From Streptomyces typhae (GTDB lineage: Bacteria; Actinomycetota; Actinomycetes; Streptomycetales; Streptomycetaceae), in assembly GCF_009755605.1 (NCBI RefSeq), contig NZ_WPNZ01000021.1:62001-126000 (forward strand): a stretch of 64,000 bases of DNA, written 5' to 3'. The notes beneath the pieces were generated by a model. That model ran no database searches. It was given only the letters and a program-made list of their open reading frames with translations, and was not told where the DNA came from. The position numbers were made by a program, and so were the translations under genes. Of the stretch, positions 16,640-24,801 are shown piece after piece. Position 1 is the stretch's first letter; every line of letters begins with the position of its first letter.

Positions 16640-17542
16640 CTACGAGCCGGATCGTTCCCCGCCGGGACGTCCGACGCCCGCCGCGCCGCCCCGCTCCGCG
16701 CCGTTCGCGCCGTCGGGGTCGTCCGGCTTGCCGTCCGGGACGGCGCCGCCCTCGATCCGCTCCCTGGCCGCCGCCGCGGCGCGCTTGGCCGCGGCCTCCT
16801 TCTTCGCGGCCTCCTCCTTCTTCGCCGCCTCCTTGGCGGCTTCCTTCTCCGCCTTGGCCGCCTCGCTGAGCCGGCGCTTCGCGGCGGTCGCGTAGATGTC
16901 GACGTACTCCTGGCCCGACAGCTTCATGATTTCGTACATGACCTCGTCGGTCACCGCCCGCAGCACGAAGCGGTCGTGCTCCATGCCCTGGTAGCGGCTG
17001 AAGTCCAGGGGCTCGCCGATGCGGATGCCGGGCCGCATCAGCTTCGGCATGACCTTGCCGGGCGGCTGGATCTTCTCGGTGTCGATCATCGCGACGGGCA
17101 GCACGGGAGCACCGGTGGCCAGGGCCACCCGGGCGAGGCCGCCCGGCTTGCCGCGGTAGAGCCGCCCGTCGGGCGAGCGGGTGCCCTCCGGGTAGATGCC
17201 GAACAGCTCCCCGCGCTCCAGGACCTCGATGCCGCTCTTGATGGCGGCCTCGCCCGCGCCGCGCGCCCCCGAACGGTCCACGGGGAGCTGACCGACGCCC
17301 TTGAAGAAGGCGGCCGTCATGCGTCCCTTGATGCCGGGCGTCGTGAAGTACTCGGCCTTGGCGATGAAGGTGACCTTGCGGTCGAGGACCGCGGGCAGGA
17401 AGAAGGAGTCCGAGAAGGACAGATGGTTGCTCGCCAGGATGGCGGGGCCCTCGGCGGGCACGTTCTCGAGGCCTTCCACCCAGGGCCTGAAGGCGAGCTT
17501 CAGCGGCCCTCCGATGGAAAGCTTCATTGCGCCGTAGATCAA
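16640..17542 (-). CDS. 1-acyl-sn-glycerol-3-phosphate acyltransferase family (PlsC-like)
   Basis: Transfers an acyl chain to lysophosphatidic acid or a related acceptor at the membrane. About 300 residues. The acyltransferase core shows NHLSFSD (the HX4D catalytic pair), GVGQLPVDRSGARG, the FGIYPEGTRSPDG substrate-binding block and VLPVAMIDT. The C-terminal 80 residues are a Lys/Ala/Glu-rich coiled coil (EKEAAKEAAKKEEAAKKEA) and a Gly/Asp tail, an extension beyond the enzyme core. TTG 17542 is chosen because AGGAGG stands 8 bases upstream and homologues begin MIYGAMKLS. Divergent from the esterase gene. Confidence 0.9.
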   Translation of the reverse strand: MIYGAMKLSIGGPLKLAFRPWVEGLENVPAEGPAILASNHLSFSDSFFLPAVLDRKVTFIAKAEYFTTPGIKGRMTAAFFKGVGQLPVDRSGARGAGEAAIKSGIEVLERGELFGIYPEGTRSPDGRLYRGKPGGLARVALATGAPVLPVAMIDTEKIQPPGKVMPKLMRPGIRIGEPLDFSRYQGMEHDRFVLRAVTDEVMYEIMKLSGQEYVDIYATAAKRRLSEAAKAEKEAAKEAAKKEEAAKKEAAAKRAAAAARERIEGGAVPDGKPDDPDGANGAERGGAAGVGRPGGERSGS

Positions 17543-17690
17543 ACCGAGTGCCTCCTGTGTCTGTGGATCAGACCATAACCCGAGTGGGGCCCGCGCTCCT
17601 TCCGGAGACGGCCCTGGTCGGTGTCGGTCCGGTCGCGTACGGTGAAGTACCCCCCGTAGCAGAACCACACATCCCACGAAGGAGACCGAG

Positions 17691-18470
17691 GTGCCGGTGC
17701 TCCCCGGAGCCGAGCCGTACCGCCACGAGGGCGGCGAGGTCGGCGTCCTGCTGTGTCACGGCTTCACCGGATCCCCGCAATCGCTGCGCCCCTGGGCGGA
17801 GCACCTGGCCGAGCGGGGCCTGACGGTCTCGCTCCCGCTGCTGCCCGGCCACGGCACGCGCTGGCAGGACATGCAGGTCACGGGCTGGCAGGACTGGTAC
17901 GCGGAGGTGGACCGCGAGCTGCGCGCACTGACCGAGCGCTGCGCCGAGGTCTTCGTCTTCGGCCTGTCCATGGGCGGCGCCCTCGCCCTGCGCCTCGCGG
18001 CCCGGCACGGCGACGCGGTGCGCGGCGTGGTCGTCGTCAACCCGGCGAACAAGATGCACGACAAGGCCGCCCCCGCCCTGCCGGTGGCCCGCTTCCTGGT
18101 GCCCTCCACGAAGGGCATCGTCAGCGACATCGCCAAGCCCGGGTCGGCCGAGATCGGGTACGACCGGGTGCCGCTGCACGCCGCGCACTCGCTGCGCCGG
18201 TTCTTCCGTGTGGTGGACGCCGAACTGCCGCAGGTCACCCAGCCGCTCCTGGTACTGCACAGCCCGCAGGACCACGTGGTGCCGCCCGCCGACTCCGCCC
18301 GTGTGCTCAGCCGGGTGTCGTCCACGGACGTCACGGAGATCCTCCTGGAACAGAGCTACCACGTCGCGACGTTGGACTACGACGCGGACCGGATCTTCGC
18401 GGAGAGCCTCGCGTTCATCGGCCGGCTCGCCCCCAGCGCAGGCAAGGAAGGGACGGCAACCGGTGGCTGA
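17691..18470 (+). CDS. alpha/beta-hydrolase (carboxylesterase/lipase type)
   Basis: 259 residues, cytoplasmic. Nucleophile elbow GLSMGG (Ser at about 101), acid in LVLHSPQDHVVP, and His in EQSYHVATLDYD, the layout of Est30-type carboxylesterases; the oxyanion segment LLCHGFTGSPQSLRPWAEHLAERG precedes the nucleophile. Substrate probably short to medium acyl esters or monoacylglycerol, by family. GTG 17691 follows GAAGGAGACCGAG. It shares 8 bases with the start of the next gene and likely forms an operon with it; the acyltransferase gene points the other way. Confidence 0.9.
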   Translation: MPVLPGAEPYRHEGGEVGVLLCHGFTGSPQSLRPWAEHLAERGLTVSLPLLPGHGTRWQDMQVTGWQDWYAEVDRELRALTERCAEVFVFGLSMGGALALRLAARHGDAVRGVVVVNPANKMHDKAAPALPVARFLVPSTKGIVSDIAKPGSAEIGYDRVPLHAAHSLRRFFRVVDAELPQVTQPLLVLHSPQDHVVPPADSARVLSRVSSTDVTEILLEQSYHVATLDYDADRIFAESLAFIGRLAPSAGKEGTATGG

Positions 18471-19116
18471 GCAGCATGGCGCGGACCGCGAGGAGAGCCG
18501 CGAGGAGGAGAGCCGGGAGCCGTCCGAGCAGGCGGTGCCCCTCGACGAGGACGCCGCCTGGCGCGCCATCGTCGCCGGGTACGGCGAGGAGCCCGCGGAC
18601 CCGCCGGGCGCCAAGCCCTTCAAGTCCGTCGAGGACCTCGCGCTCCTGGAGTCGGAGAGCAACGGCACGGCGGGCACCGGCACGCTCGCGGACACCGAGA
18701 GTGACGCCGACACCGACGGCAAGGTCGGCAAGAGCGGCAAGGGCGCCGACGGCGACGCGGGCAAGCCGCTCGGCAGCTCGGTGTCCTTCGCGCCCGGCGT
18801 GGGTGGCGGGGGGCCGCGGGACTACAGCGCCGCGGAGGCGTCCGACGACGACTTCGACGAGGGCGACGAGGGGCACTTCGTGCCGCCGGAGCCGCCGCCG
18901 CTGCCGGACGCGGACGTCACCGCGAAGTTCGCCTGGCTCGCCGTCATCGGCGGTCCGCTGATCCTGCTGCTCGCGGTGCTCCTCGGCTGGCAGATGACGT
19001 GGTGGCTGACGACGCTCGGCATCGGCGGGTTCCTCGGCGGGTTCGCGACGCTGGTCGTCCGCATGAAGGGGGACGACGAGGAGGACGACGACCCCGGGCG
19101 GGGGGCCGTCGTCTGA
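18463..19116 (+). CDS. acidic protein with two C-terminal membrane helices, unknown function
   Basis: 217 residues beginning at GTG 18463, overlapping the esterase stop by 8 bases, with AGGAAGGGA upstream. The N-terminal 145 residues are acidic and disordered (Glu/Asp/Ser/Gly-rich) around a short conserved-looking core, AWRAIVAGYGEEPADPPGAKPFKSVEDLALLE. Two closely spaced hydrophobic helices follow (FAWLAVIGGPLILLLAVLLGW and WWLTTLGIGGFLGGFATLVV), then a tail of Asp/Glu. I do not recognise a characterised family. Context suggests co-expression with the hydrolase. Confidence 0.85.
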   Translation: MAEQHGADREESREEESREPSEQAVPLDEDAAWRAIVAGYGEEPADPPGAKPFKSVEDLALLESESNGTAGTGTLADTESDADTDGKVGKSGKGADGDAGKPLGSSVSFAPGVGGGGPRDYSAAEASDDDFDEGDEGHFVPPEPPPLPDADVTAKFAWLAVIGGPLILLLAVLLGWQMTWWLTTLGIGGFLGGFATLVVRMKGDDEEDDDPGRGAVV

Positions 19117-19177
19117 ACCCCCGCCCGGGGCGGCCGCCGGGTGCGGCACGGCGCCGTCAGGTGACCCCCTGCGAGGG

Positions 19178-19224
19178 GCGCCGTCGATCGCGCTGCGCGC
19201 TCGTCCTCAATCGCCGGACGGGCT
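19178..19224. repeat. Streptomyces dispersed repeat, copy 1 (contains a stop codon)
   Basis: Contains the segment whose other strand reads AGCCCGTCCGGCGATTGAGG. It overlaps the 3' end of the phosphatase-type gene and supplies its last codons (Ser-Pro-Ser-Gly-Asp) and TGA. A near-identical copy lies in inverted orientation at 20082-20126 and a related copy near 36,390. Such repeats are common between Streptomyces genes. Confidence 0.8.
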
Positions 19225-19983
19225 GGAACCGGGCACCCGCAGGGCCGCCAGGACCGGGAGGTGGTCCGTCGCCGCCCTGAGGTCCTCCGCCGTCACGCCC
19301 GGCAGGTCCAACGGCACCCCGCAGCCCAGGACTTCCACGCCCGGTGTGGTGAAGATGCCGTCGATGCGCTGGTGGGGGTCGGCGGGGGTAGAGGTGTACT
19401 CGCCGCCCCAGGGGGCCGTGGCCCAGCAGTCCCGGAGGCCCGCGGCGAGCCTGCGGAAGGAGCGTCCGTCGGGGCGGTCGTTGAGGTCGCCGCCCGCGAC
19501 GGCGTGCTCCACGCCCATTCCGGCGAGCTGGTCGAGCAGCATCCCGCTCTGCTCGTACCGCTCCTCGCCCTGCAGACTCAGGTGGCAGCTCAGGACGCCG
19601 ATCCTGACGTTCCCGAAGCGTACGACCGCCGTCGCGAAGCCGCGCCGGTGCAGTCCGGGCGTCAGCGGGAGCAGCACGTCCTCGGTGCGCTCGACGGTGG
19701 CGCGCAGCGAACACAGCAGCGCGGGACCGGCCGCCGTACCGCCGCCGGACAGCATCACAAGGTCGGCGGCGCGGGCGAGGCGCGCCAGCTTCTTGCGCCA
19801 GCGGAAGAACCGCGGCGCCTCCTGCACGAGCACGAGGTCGGGCGCGCACGCGGCGACGACACGGGCGAGTGCCTCCGTGTCGTCCCGCATCGAGCGAATG
19901 TTGTAGCTGAGCACCCGCACGACGACCGAACCGTCCGGTTCGGTGCGGGAGTTGGGCAGCGCGGGGGTCGGGCTGGTCGGCAT
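19207..19983 (-). CDS. endonuclease/exonuclease/phosphatase (EEP) family protein
   Basis: About 258 residues. EEP metal-dependent hydrolase fold: VLSYNIRSMRDD (Asn), LVLVQEAP (metal-binding Glu), IGVLSCHLS (His), VAGGDLNDRPD (Asp-Asn), and terminal ATDHLPVLA (Asp-His). Members hydrolyse phosphodiesters in nucleic acids, lipids or phosphoinositides, so the substrate is open. No signal peptide or membrane helix is seen. ATG 19983 is used; a TTG at 19992 is an alternative, and neither has a clear ribosome site. The C-terminal SPSGD is encoded by a dispersed repeat that forms an inverted pair around the gene. Confidence 0.88.
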   Translation of the reverse strand: MPTSPTPALPNSRTEPDGSVVVRVLSYNIRSMRDDTEALARVVAACAPDLVLVQEAPRFFRWRKKLARLARAADLVMLSGGGTAAGPALLCSLRATVERTEDVLLPLTPGLHRRGFATAVVRFGNVRIGVLSCHLSLQGEERYEQSGMLLDQLAGMGVEHAVAGGDLNDRPDGRSFRRLAAGLRDCWATAPWGGEYTSTPADPHQRIDGIFTTPGVEVLGCGVPLDLPGVTAEDLRAATDHLPVLAALRVPGSSPSGD

Positions 19984-20081
19984 GTCGATCAAGATACGTC
20001 AACGCCGGGTCCGCCGGTCGAACCGGCGGGCCCGGCGTTGACGTCCTCGACCGTCGCACCGGCCCGCGCCGAGCGAGTATC

Positions 20082-20126
20082 AGCCCGTCCGGCGTTTGAG
20101 GACGAGCGCGCAGCGCGATCGACGGC
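20082..20126. repeat. Streptomyces dispersed repeat, copy 2 (inverted to copy 1)
   Basis: Near-exact reverse complement of 19178-19224, starting AGCCCGTCCGGCGTTTGAGG. It lies between the EEP gene and glkA. The pair could form a long stem flanking the EEP gene. Confidence 0.8.
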
Positions 20127-20144
20127 ACCCCGCACAGGGGGGGG

Positions 20145-21098
20145 TCACATCACCGGGTCGGGCTCACGAGCCAGATCCGCGGCGCCGACAAGTCCGGCCT
20201 TGTTCCCGAGCCGCGCGGCGATGACCTCCGCCTGCGGACGCCACTGCGCCCCCACGAGCCACCGCTTGAAGGACTTGCGGATCGGGGCGAGCACGAGCTC
20301 CCCCTCGTCGGAGAGCCCCCCGCCCACGATGAAAGCCGACGGGTCGAACAGCGAGGCCAGGTCGGCGAGTCCGGCGCCGACCCAGCGGGCCAGCTCGCGG
20401 TAGGAGTCCACGGCGACGAGGTCGCCCTGGCGGGCGGCCATGGAGATGTGCTTGCCCTCGATGCCGTCGGGGGTGCCGTCGCCCAGGGAGAGCAGGTACT
20501 CGGCGTTCTCCGGCGTGGCGTTGGCGCGCTGCTTCGCGTACCGCACGAGGGCGCGGCCGGACGCGTACTGCTCCCAGCAGCCCTGGCTGCCGCAGCCGCA
20601 CAGCAGGCCGTCCGGCACCATCCGGATGTGGCCGAACTCGGCGGCGACGCCGAAGTGGCCGCGGCGCAGCTTGTTGCCGATGATGATGCCGCCGCCGAGG
20701 CCGGTGCCGAGGGTGATGCAGATGGCGTTGCGGTGGCCCTTGCCGCCACCGAACTTGTACTCCCCCCAGGCGGCCGCGTTGGCGTCGTTCTCGACGACGA
20801 CGGGCAGGCCCACGCGCCGCTCGACCTCGTCCTTGAGCGGCTCCTGGCGCCAGTCGATGTTCGGTGCGAAGTACACCGTGGAGCGCTGGCGGTTGACGTA
20901 TCCGGCGGCGCCGATGCCGACGCCGACGATCTCGTGCCCGGCCCGGGCGCCCTCCACGGCGGAGGCGATCGCGTCCACGATCGCCTCGGAGGTGCCGGGG
21001 GTGGGCACCTTGAACGTCGACAGGATGTGACCGTCCTCGTCGACCACTCCGGCCGCGATCTTCGTGCCGCCGATGTCGACGCCGATGGTGAGTCCCAT
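20145..21098 (-). CDS. glkA: ROK-family glucokinase GlkA
   Basis: Phosphorylates glucose with ATP and is central to carbon catabolite repression in Streptomyces. 317 residues. ATP/phosphate motif IGVDIGGTKIAAGVVD, catalytic Asp in VENDANAAAWGE, ITLGTGLGGG, and the ROK zinc signature CGCGSQGCWE with upstream AEFGHIRM (His ligand). C-terminal FIVGGGLSDEGELV closes the ATP site. ATG 21098 with GAGGGA upstream. It follows the DUF5304-like gene on the same strand, 66 bases away, the same neighbour as in S. coelicolor (SCO2127-glkA, from memory). Confidence 0.96.
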   Translation of the reverse strand: MGLTIGVDIGGTKIAAGVVDEDGHILSTFKVPTPGTSEAIVDAIASAVEGARAGHEIVGVGIGAAGYVNRQRSTVYFAPNIDWRQEPLKDEVERRVGLPVVVENDANAAAWGEYKFGGGKGHRNAICITLGTGLGGGIIIGNKLRRGHFGVAAEFGHIRMVPDGLLCGCGSQGCWEQYASGRALVRYAKQRANATPENAEYLLSLGDGTPDGIEGKHISMAARQGDLVAVDSYRELARWVGAGLADLASLFDPSAFIVGGGLSDEGELVLAPIRKSFKRWLVGAQWRPQAEVIAARLGNKAGLVGAADLAREPDPVM

Positions 21099-21163
21099 GA
21101 ATCCCTCAGTTCGATCGAGCCCCGCTACGGCCCACCGTACCCGAGGGGGGTCGGTCCGGACGG

Positions 21164-21763
21164 TCAGTCGAGATCGATGGGTTCGCCCGGCCCGGGGCCC
21201 TCCTCGCGGCGTTCGGAGCCGCCCGGGGCGCCCGGCCCCGCGTCGTCGCGCGTCCAGCGGCCCTCCTGCCGGGTGACCGCGCTGCGGTAGGCGGCGAGCA
21301 GTTCGGAGCCGGCCGCGGCGAGGTGGTCGAAGACATCGGGGTTGCGCTCGATGACGGGCTCCACGGCCGCCTTGGCCTGCCGCACGACCTGCTGCACCGT
21401 CTCCTGCACGGCCCCCTGGGCGACCGCGCCGAGCAGCGGCGACTGCAACCCCGCCAGCTTGTCGGACACGGCCCCGAAGAGTCGGCGCAGCTCCTCGGCG
21501 GCGGAGCCCGGCGGCGGGCCGTACTGCGCGCGGCGGCGGGCCTTCTCGGCCGCCAGGTCCTCGGCGCAGGCGGTGGCCCAGGCGTCGGCGTCGGGGGTGG
21601 AACGCGGCTCCGCGCGGTCCTCGAAGGCGTGCTCCGCACGGTCCTCGGTGGCGTGCTCCGTGCCGTCCTCGGTGGCGTGCTCCGCGCCGCCCCGGGGCGT
21701 ACGCGGCCCGGGACCCGCGGGCTCGTCCGGCTCGGACGCGTCGCGCTCGATGGCATCGCTCAT
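21164..21763 (-). CDS. DUF5304-like protein next to glkA (SCO2127 type)
   Basis: 199 residues, no membrane helix. N-terminal 60 residues are acidic and contain four imperfect EHATED repeats. The central part, ADAWATACAEDLAAEKARRRAQYG through EELRRLFGAVSDKLAGLQSPLLGAVAQGAVQETVQQVVRQAKAAVEPVIERNPDVFDHLAAAGSELLAAYRSAV, is helical and looks like a small bundle. The C-terminus is Gly/Glu-rich. From memory, the S. coelicolor counterpart SCO2127 has been linked to glucose repression through glkA; the molecular role is not known. Likely same transcript as glkA. Confidence 0.75.
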   Translation of the reverse strand: MSDAIERDASEPDEPAGPGPRTPRGGAEHATEDGTEHATEDRAEHAFEDRAEPRSTPDADAWATACAEDLAAEKARRRAQYGPPPGSAAEELRRLFGAVSDKLAGLQSPLLGAVAQGAVQETVQQVVRQAKAAVEPVIERNPDVFDHLAAAGSELLAAYRSAVTRQEGRWTRDDAGPGAPGGSERREEGPGPGEPIDLD

Positions 21764-21832
21764 GACGGGCTGACTCCTGCGCAGGGCCGACGTTTTCGTA
21801 CTCTCGACGTTACCCGAACGGCGGCACGGCGT

Positions 21833-23029
21833 TCATCGGGTCCGCGGCCACAGACCGGGGTCCGGTGCGAAGCGGATCCGCAGGGCGCCCTCGCTCAGGC
21901 CCGCGCCGGTGACGGTGCACCGGCGCAGCGCGGACGGCAGCGGCACGATGCGCCGGAACGGGCCCGCCGTGACGACCAGTTCGTCGCCGCGCCGGACCAG
22001 GTGCAGATCGTCGCGTACGACGCCGGGTAGCGGGATGGCCCAGGTCAGCAGGGAGTCCGTGGCGAGGGCGTCGAGGACGGGCCAGCGCACGGGTGCCGGG
22101 TCGCCGGGCCCCGGTACGCCGAGGGCGGTGAGGTCGTCGGTGCCGCGGGGGTCCTGGCCGCGGTGGGCGACCTCGTGCGTGCGGTGGTCCTGGGCCCACT
22201 CGCCGAGCGTCTTGTCCTGCTGCGCGCGGAGGGCGGCGAGCCAGGGGGCGTCGTCGTGGGACCCCGGCAGCACCCGGTTGGCCACCAGGCTCTCGATGCC
22301 GAGGCCGTACAGGGCGAGGCCGGTCGCGGTACGGGCCACGGCGTCGGCGCCCGCGGGGCCCGGCTCGGCGACGAGGCGGACGCCCGTCGCCGGGTCCTCG
22401 ATCACGGCCTGCGCGGCGGCGAGCGCGGCGTCCCAGCGGGCGGCGGCCTCGTACAGCGATCCGGTCGGCACGGGCACGCCCGCGAGGCGGCCGAGCACCG
22501 GGCGCAGGGCGCGGGCCGCCTGCCGTTCCTGGGGCAGCAGTCTGCGCAGATAGCGGCGCAGCTGTGCGGGCAGGGCGAGCAGGGCGACGGCCCGGGGGGC
22601 GGCGGGCAGGTCGACGACGACGGTGTCGTACGCCGGTGCGCCGTCCGTTCCGGGGGACGTGCCGTGGGTTGCCGCCGCGCGTATCGCGCCGAGCAGGGCG
22701 AGGTCCTCCGCGCCCGGCAGCGGGGTGAGCTCCTCGTCGTCCAGGTGGTCGGCGCCAAGGAGGTCCAGGGCCGGGCGGGCGTGCTCCTGGAGGGCGAGCA
22801 GGCCCGCCCGGAAGCCGGCGTCCGGGTCCGGGCGGAGCGCCGTCAGGCCCGGCGCCACGGATTCCGGCCGGGGGCCCGTGGGGGTGCCGAGGGCGGCGCC
22901 GAGGGTGTCCGAGGTGTCGGCGGACAGGAGCAGGGTGCGGGCGCCGTCGCGGGCTGCGGCGAGTGCCGTGGCGGCGGCGAGGGTGGTGCGGCCGGCGCCG
23001 CCGGGGCCGGTGACGAAGAGGGTGCGCAT
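21833..23029 (-). CDS. ArsA/SIMIBI-type ATPase with altered Walker A
   Basis: 398 residues resembling the ArsA/Get3 anion-pump ATPase class: LFVTGPGGAGRTTLAAATALAAARDGARTLLLSADTSDTLGAALG at the N-terminus, then YDTVVVDLPAAPRAVALLALP (Walker B region), and a C-terminal beta domain with LPGVVRDDLHLVRRGDELVVTAGPFRRIVPLP like the ArsA/HSP20-type end. The P-loop reads GPGGAGRTT, where the family has GKGGVGKT: both the signature and the canonical lysines are replaced (Pro and Arg). It may bind nucleotide weakly or not at all. Gene order ArsA-like then SRPBCC on the same strand is typical for this locus. No arsenic genes nearby. Confidence 0.8.
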   Translation of the reverse strand: MRTLFVTGPGGAGRTTLAAATALAAARDGARTLLLSADTSDTLGAALGTPTGPRPESVAPGLTALRPDPDAGFRAGLLALQEHARPALDLLGADHLDDEELTPLPGAEDLALLGAIRAAATHGTSPGTDGAPAYDTVVVDLPAAPRAVALLALPAQLRRYLRRLLPQERQAARALRPVLGRLAGVPVPTGSLYEAAARWDAALAAAQAVIEDPATGVRLVAEPGPAGADAVARTATGLALYGLGIESLVANRVLPGSHDDAPWLAALRAQQDKTLGEWAQDHRTHEVAHRGQDPRGTDDLTALGVPGPGDPAPVRWPVLDALATDSLLTWAIPLPGVVRDDLHLVRRGDELVVTAGPFRRIVPLPSALRRCTVTGAGLSEGALRIRFAPDPGLWPRTR

Positions 23030-23116
23030 GCGGTGGCAGTTTACGGTGACCGCACCGCACGGTGCCGCCGCCCGGCGGGTGCCCGCGGCGGGAGGCGTGG
23101 AGCGCTGGAGGGAGTG

Positions 23117-23560
23117 CTAGGCCTTCGGGCCCGTCTCGACCCGCTTCTTGAGGCCGGCCAGGGCGCGGTCGATGATGACCTTCTCCGCCTTGCGCTTGAT
23201 CATGCCGAGCATGGGGATCTTGACGTCCACGGTCAGCTGGTACGTGACCTCGGTGCCGGTGCCCGCCTGCGTCAGGAGGTAGGAGCCGTCGAGGGAGCGC
23301 AGCATCTGGGACTTGACGAGGGTCCAGGACACCTCGTGCGCGCCGGTCCAGGTGTACGCGAGGGTCTGGTCGTCCTTGATCGCGCCGGCGTCCATGACGA
23401 GGCGGACCTGTTCGGCGCGGCCCGCGTCGTCGGTGGCGAGGACCTCGGCCTCCTTGACCTCACCGGTCCATTCCGGATAGCGCGCGAAGTCGGCGATCAC
23501 TTCCATGACGTCGGCCGGTGCCGCCTCGATCGTGATGCTCGAGCTGGTGTGTTCCGCCAT
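23117..23560 (-). CDS. SRPBCC-family protein (polyketide cyclase/CoxG-like)
   Basis: 147-residue single-domain START/Bet v1 fold: SSITIEAAPADVMEVIADFARYPEWTGEVKEAEVL, then the beta sheet to YQLTVDVKIPMLGMIKRKAEKVIIDRALAGLKKRVE, which is the long C-terminal helix closing the cavity. The family carries hydrophobic ligands or acts as a lipid-binding accessory protein; no ligand can be assigned. ATG 23560 preceded by GGAGGAGCC-like sequence. It is followed on the same strand by the ArsA-like ATPase, 87 bases away. Confidence 0.88.
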   Translation of the reverse strand: MAEHTSSSITIEAAPADVMEVIADFARYPEWTGEVKEAEVLATDDAGRAEQVRLVMDAGAIKDDQTLAYTWTGAHEVSWTLVKSQMLRSLDGSYLLTQAGTGTEVTYQLTVDVKIPMLGMIKRKAEKVIIDRALAGLKKRVETGPKA

Positions 23561-23641
23561 CGCCGTGGCTCCTCCAGATGCGGTCCGGTGCGGGTGCAGT
23601 GCCTGCCGCGTGAAGGCTACCGCGCACGCGACCTGCGGCGG

Positions 23642-24418
23642 TCACCCGCTCCACTCCAGGGCCCAGGGCCGTCCGGACCCCGCGAAGTGCCCGACGTTCA
23701 CGCACTCGGTCGCGCCGATCCGCATGCGCCGCACCAGGGGCTGGTGCACATGTCCGAAGAGGGCGTACCGGGGCCGGGTGCGCCGGATCGCGTCGAGGAG
23801 CGCGCGGCTGCCGCGCTCGAAGCGGCGGGCCACGGTGTCGTACACCAGCTCGGGGACCTCCGGCGGGATGTGGGTGCACAGCACGTCGACCTCGCCGACG
23901 GCCTCGATCTTGGCGGCGTACTCCTCGTCGCTGATCTCGTACGGCGTGCGCATGGGGGTCCTGAGGCCGCCGCCGACGAAGCCGAAGACGCGGCCGCCGA
24001 TCTCGACGCGCTCCCCGTCGAGGACGGTCGTGCCCGCACCGGCGTATTCACGCCACAGCTGCGGCATGTCGACATTGCCGTAGGTGGCGTACGTAGGGGT
24101 GGGGAAGGCGGCGAAGAGCTCGGCGTACTGCTTGCGCACGGCACGTTCCACGGCGGGGCCGCGGTCGAGGCCCGCCCACAGGGAGGCGCCGAACGCGCGG
24201 GCCTCCTCGAAGCGGCGGGCGGTGCGCAGCTCCACCAGGCGGGTCGCGTTCTCCTTGCCGAACAGATCGGGGAAGATGCCGCGCGCGTGGTCCGCGTAGT
24301 CGAGGAAGAGCACCAGGTCACCCAGGCAGATCAGGGCGTCGGCGCCGTCCCCGGCCCGAGCCAGGCCCTCGGCGTTGCCGTGCACATCACTGACCACATG
24401 GACCCGGAAACCTCGCAT
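23642..24418 (-). CDS. metallophosphoesterase
   Basis: Calcineurin-like phosphoesterase of 258 residues. Metal ligands are in order: D-x-H in VVSDVHGNAEG, ICLGDLVLF (GD), YGNVDMPQLW (GNxD in place of GNHE), LCTHIPPE (His), and FGHVHQP (GHxH). The GNVD variant with Asp is a feature of a phosphodiesterase subgroup (YfcE-like). ATG 24418 is preferred because AAGGTG lies about 8 bases upstream; GTG 24427 is an alternative. Cytoplasmic. Same strand as the SRPBCC gene, 81 bases upstream of it. Confidence 0.9.
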   Translation of the reverse strand: MRGFRVHVVSDVHGNAEGLARAGDGADALICLGDLVLFLDYADHARGIFPDLFGKENATRLVELRTARRFEEARAFGASLWAGLDRGPAVERAVRKQYAELFAAFPTPTYATYGNVDMPQLWREYAGAGTTVLDGERVEIGGRVFGFVGGGLRTPMRTPYEISDEEYAAKIEAVGEVDVLCTHIPPEVPELVYDTVARRFERGSRALLDAIRRTRPRYALFGHVHQPLVRRMRIGATECVNVGHFAGSGRPWALEWSG

Positions 24419-24512
24419 GCCGGACACCTTAGGACGGGCGGTCGGCGCCGGACCAGGCCGGGCCGCTCTCGTAGCCGGGCGGTCCGGGTCGGGACACGAG
24501 CGGCGGACCTGC

Positions 24513-24662
24513 GGTTACGTCCGGGCGCGGGCCCGTCGGTTACTTCCGAGTCAGGAAGTGCGTGGCGTACTGTGCGGTTCAGACCACAACGTCGTGTGAC
24601 GCACGGAACATCTGGCCCGGCCCCCCTACCGAACCAGCCATACCGATGGGTAACGTCCGGGC
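24513..24662. promoter_or_regulatory. repeat-and-palindrome region before the acyl-CoA ligase
   Basis: The 375-base gap between the phosphoesterase and the ligase has no gene. It holds GGTTACGTCCGGGC (24513-24526), GGTTACTTCCGAG (24538-24550) and GGTAACGTCCGGGC (24649-24662), plus a perfect dyad ACTTCC-GAGTCA-GGAAGT at 24542-24559. These are plausible operator sites for the ligase gene; no protein can be named. Confidence 0.45.
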
Positions 24663-24801
24663 AGTCCAGTAGTGCTCAGCCCCTCAACGAAATCCTGAGG
24701 AACCCCCCGAGCCCCCCCGACTGAGCACCTGCCCGACCTTGGACCGCACCGTCGCATCGCACAACGTCGTGGCGCCGGCGCCCTATGTAGGAGCAGCAGT
24801 C

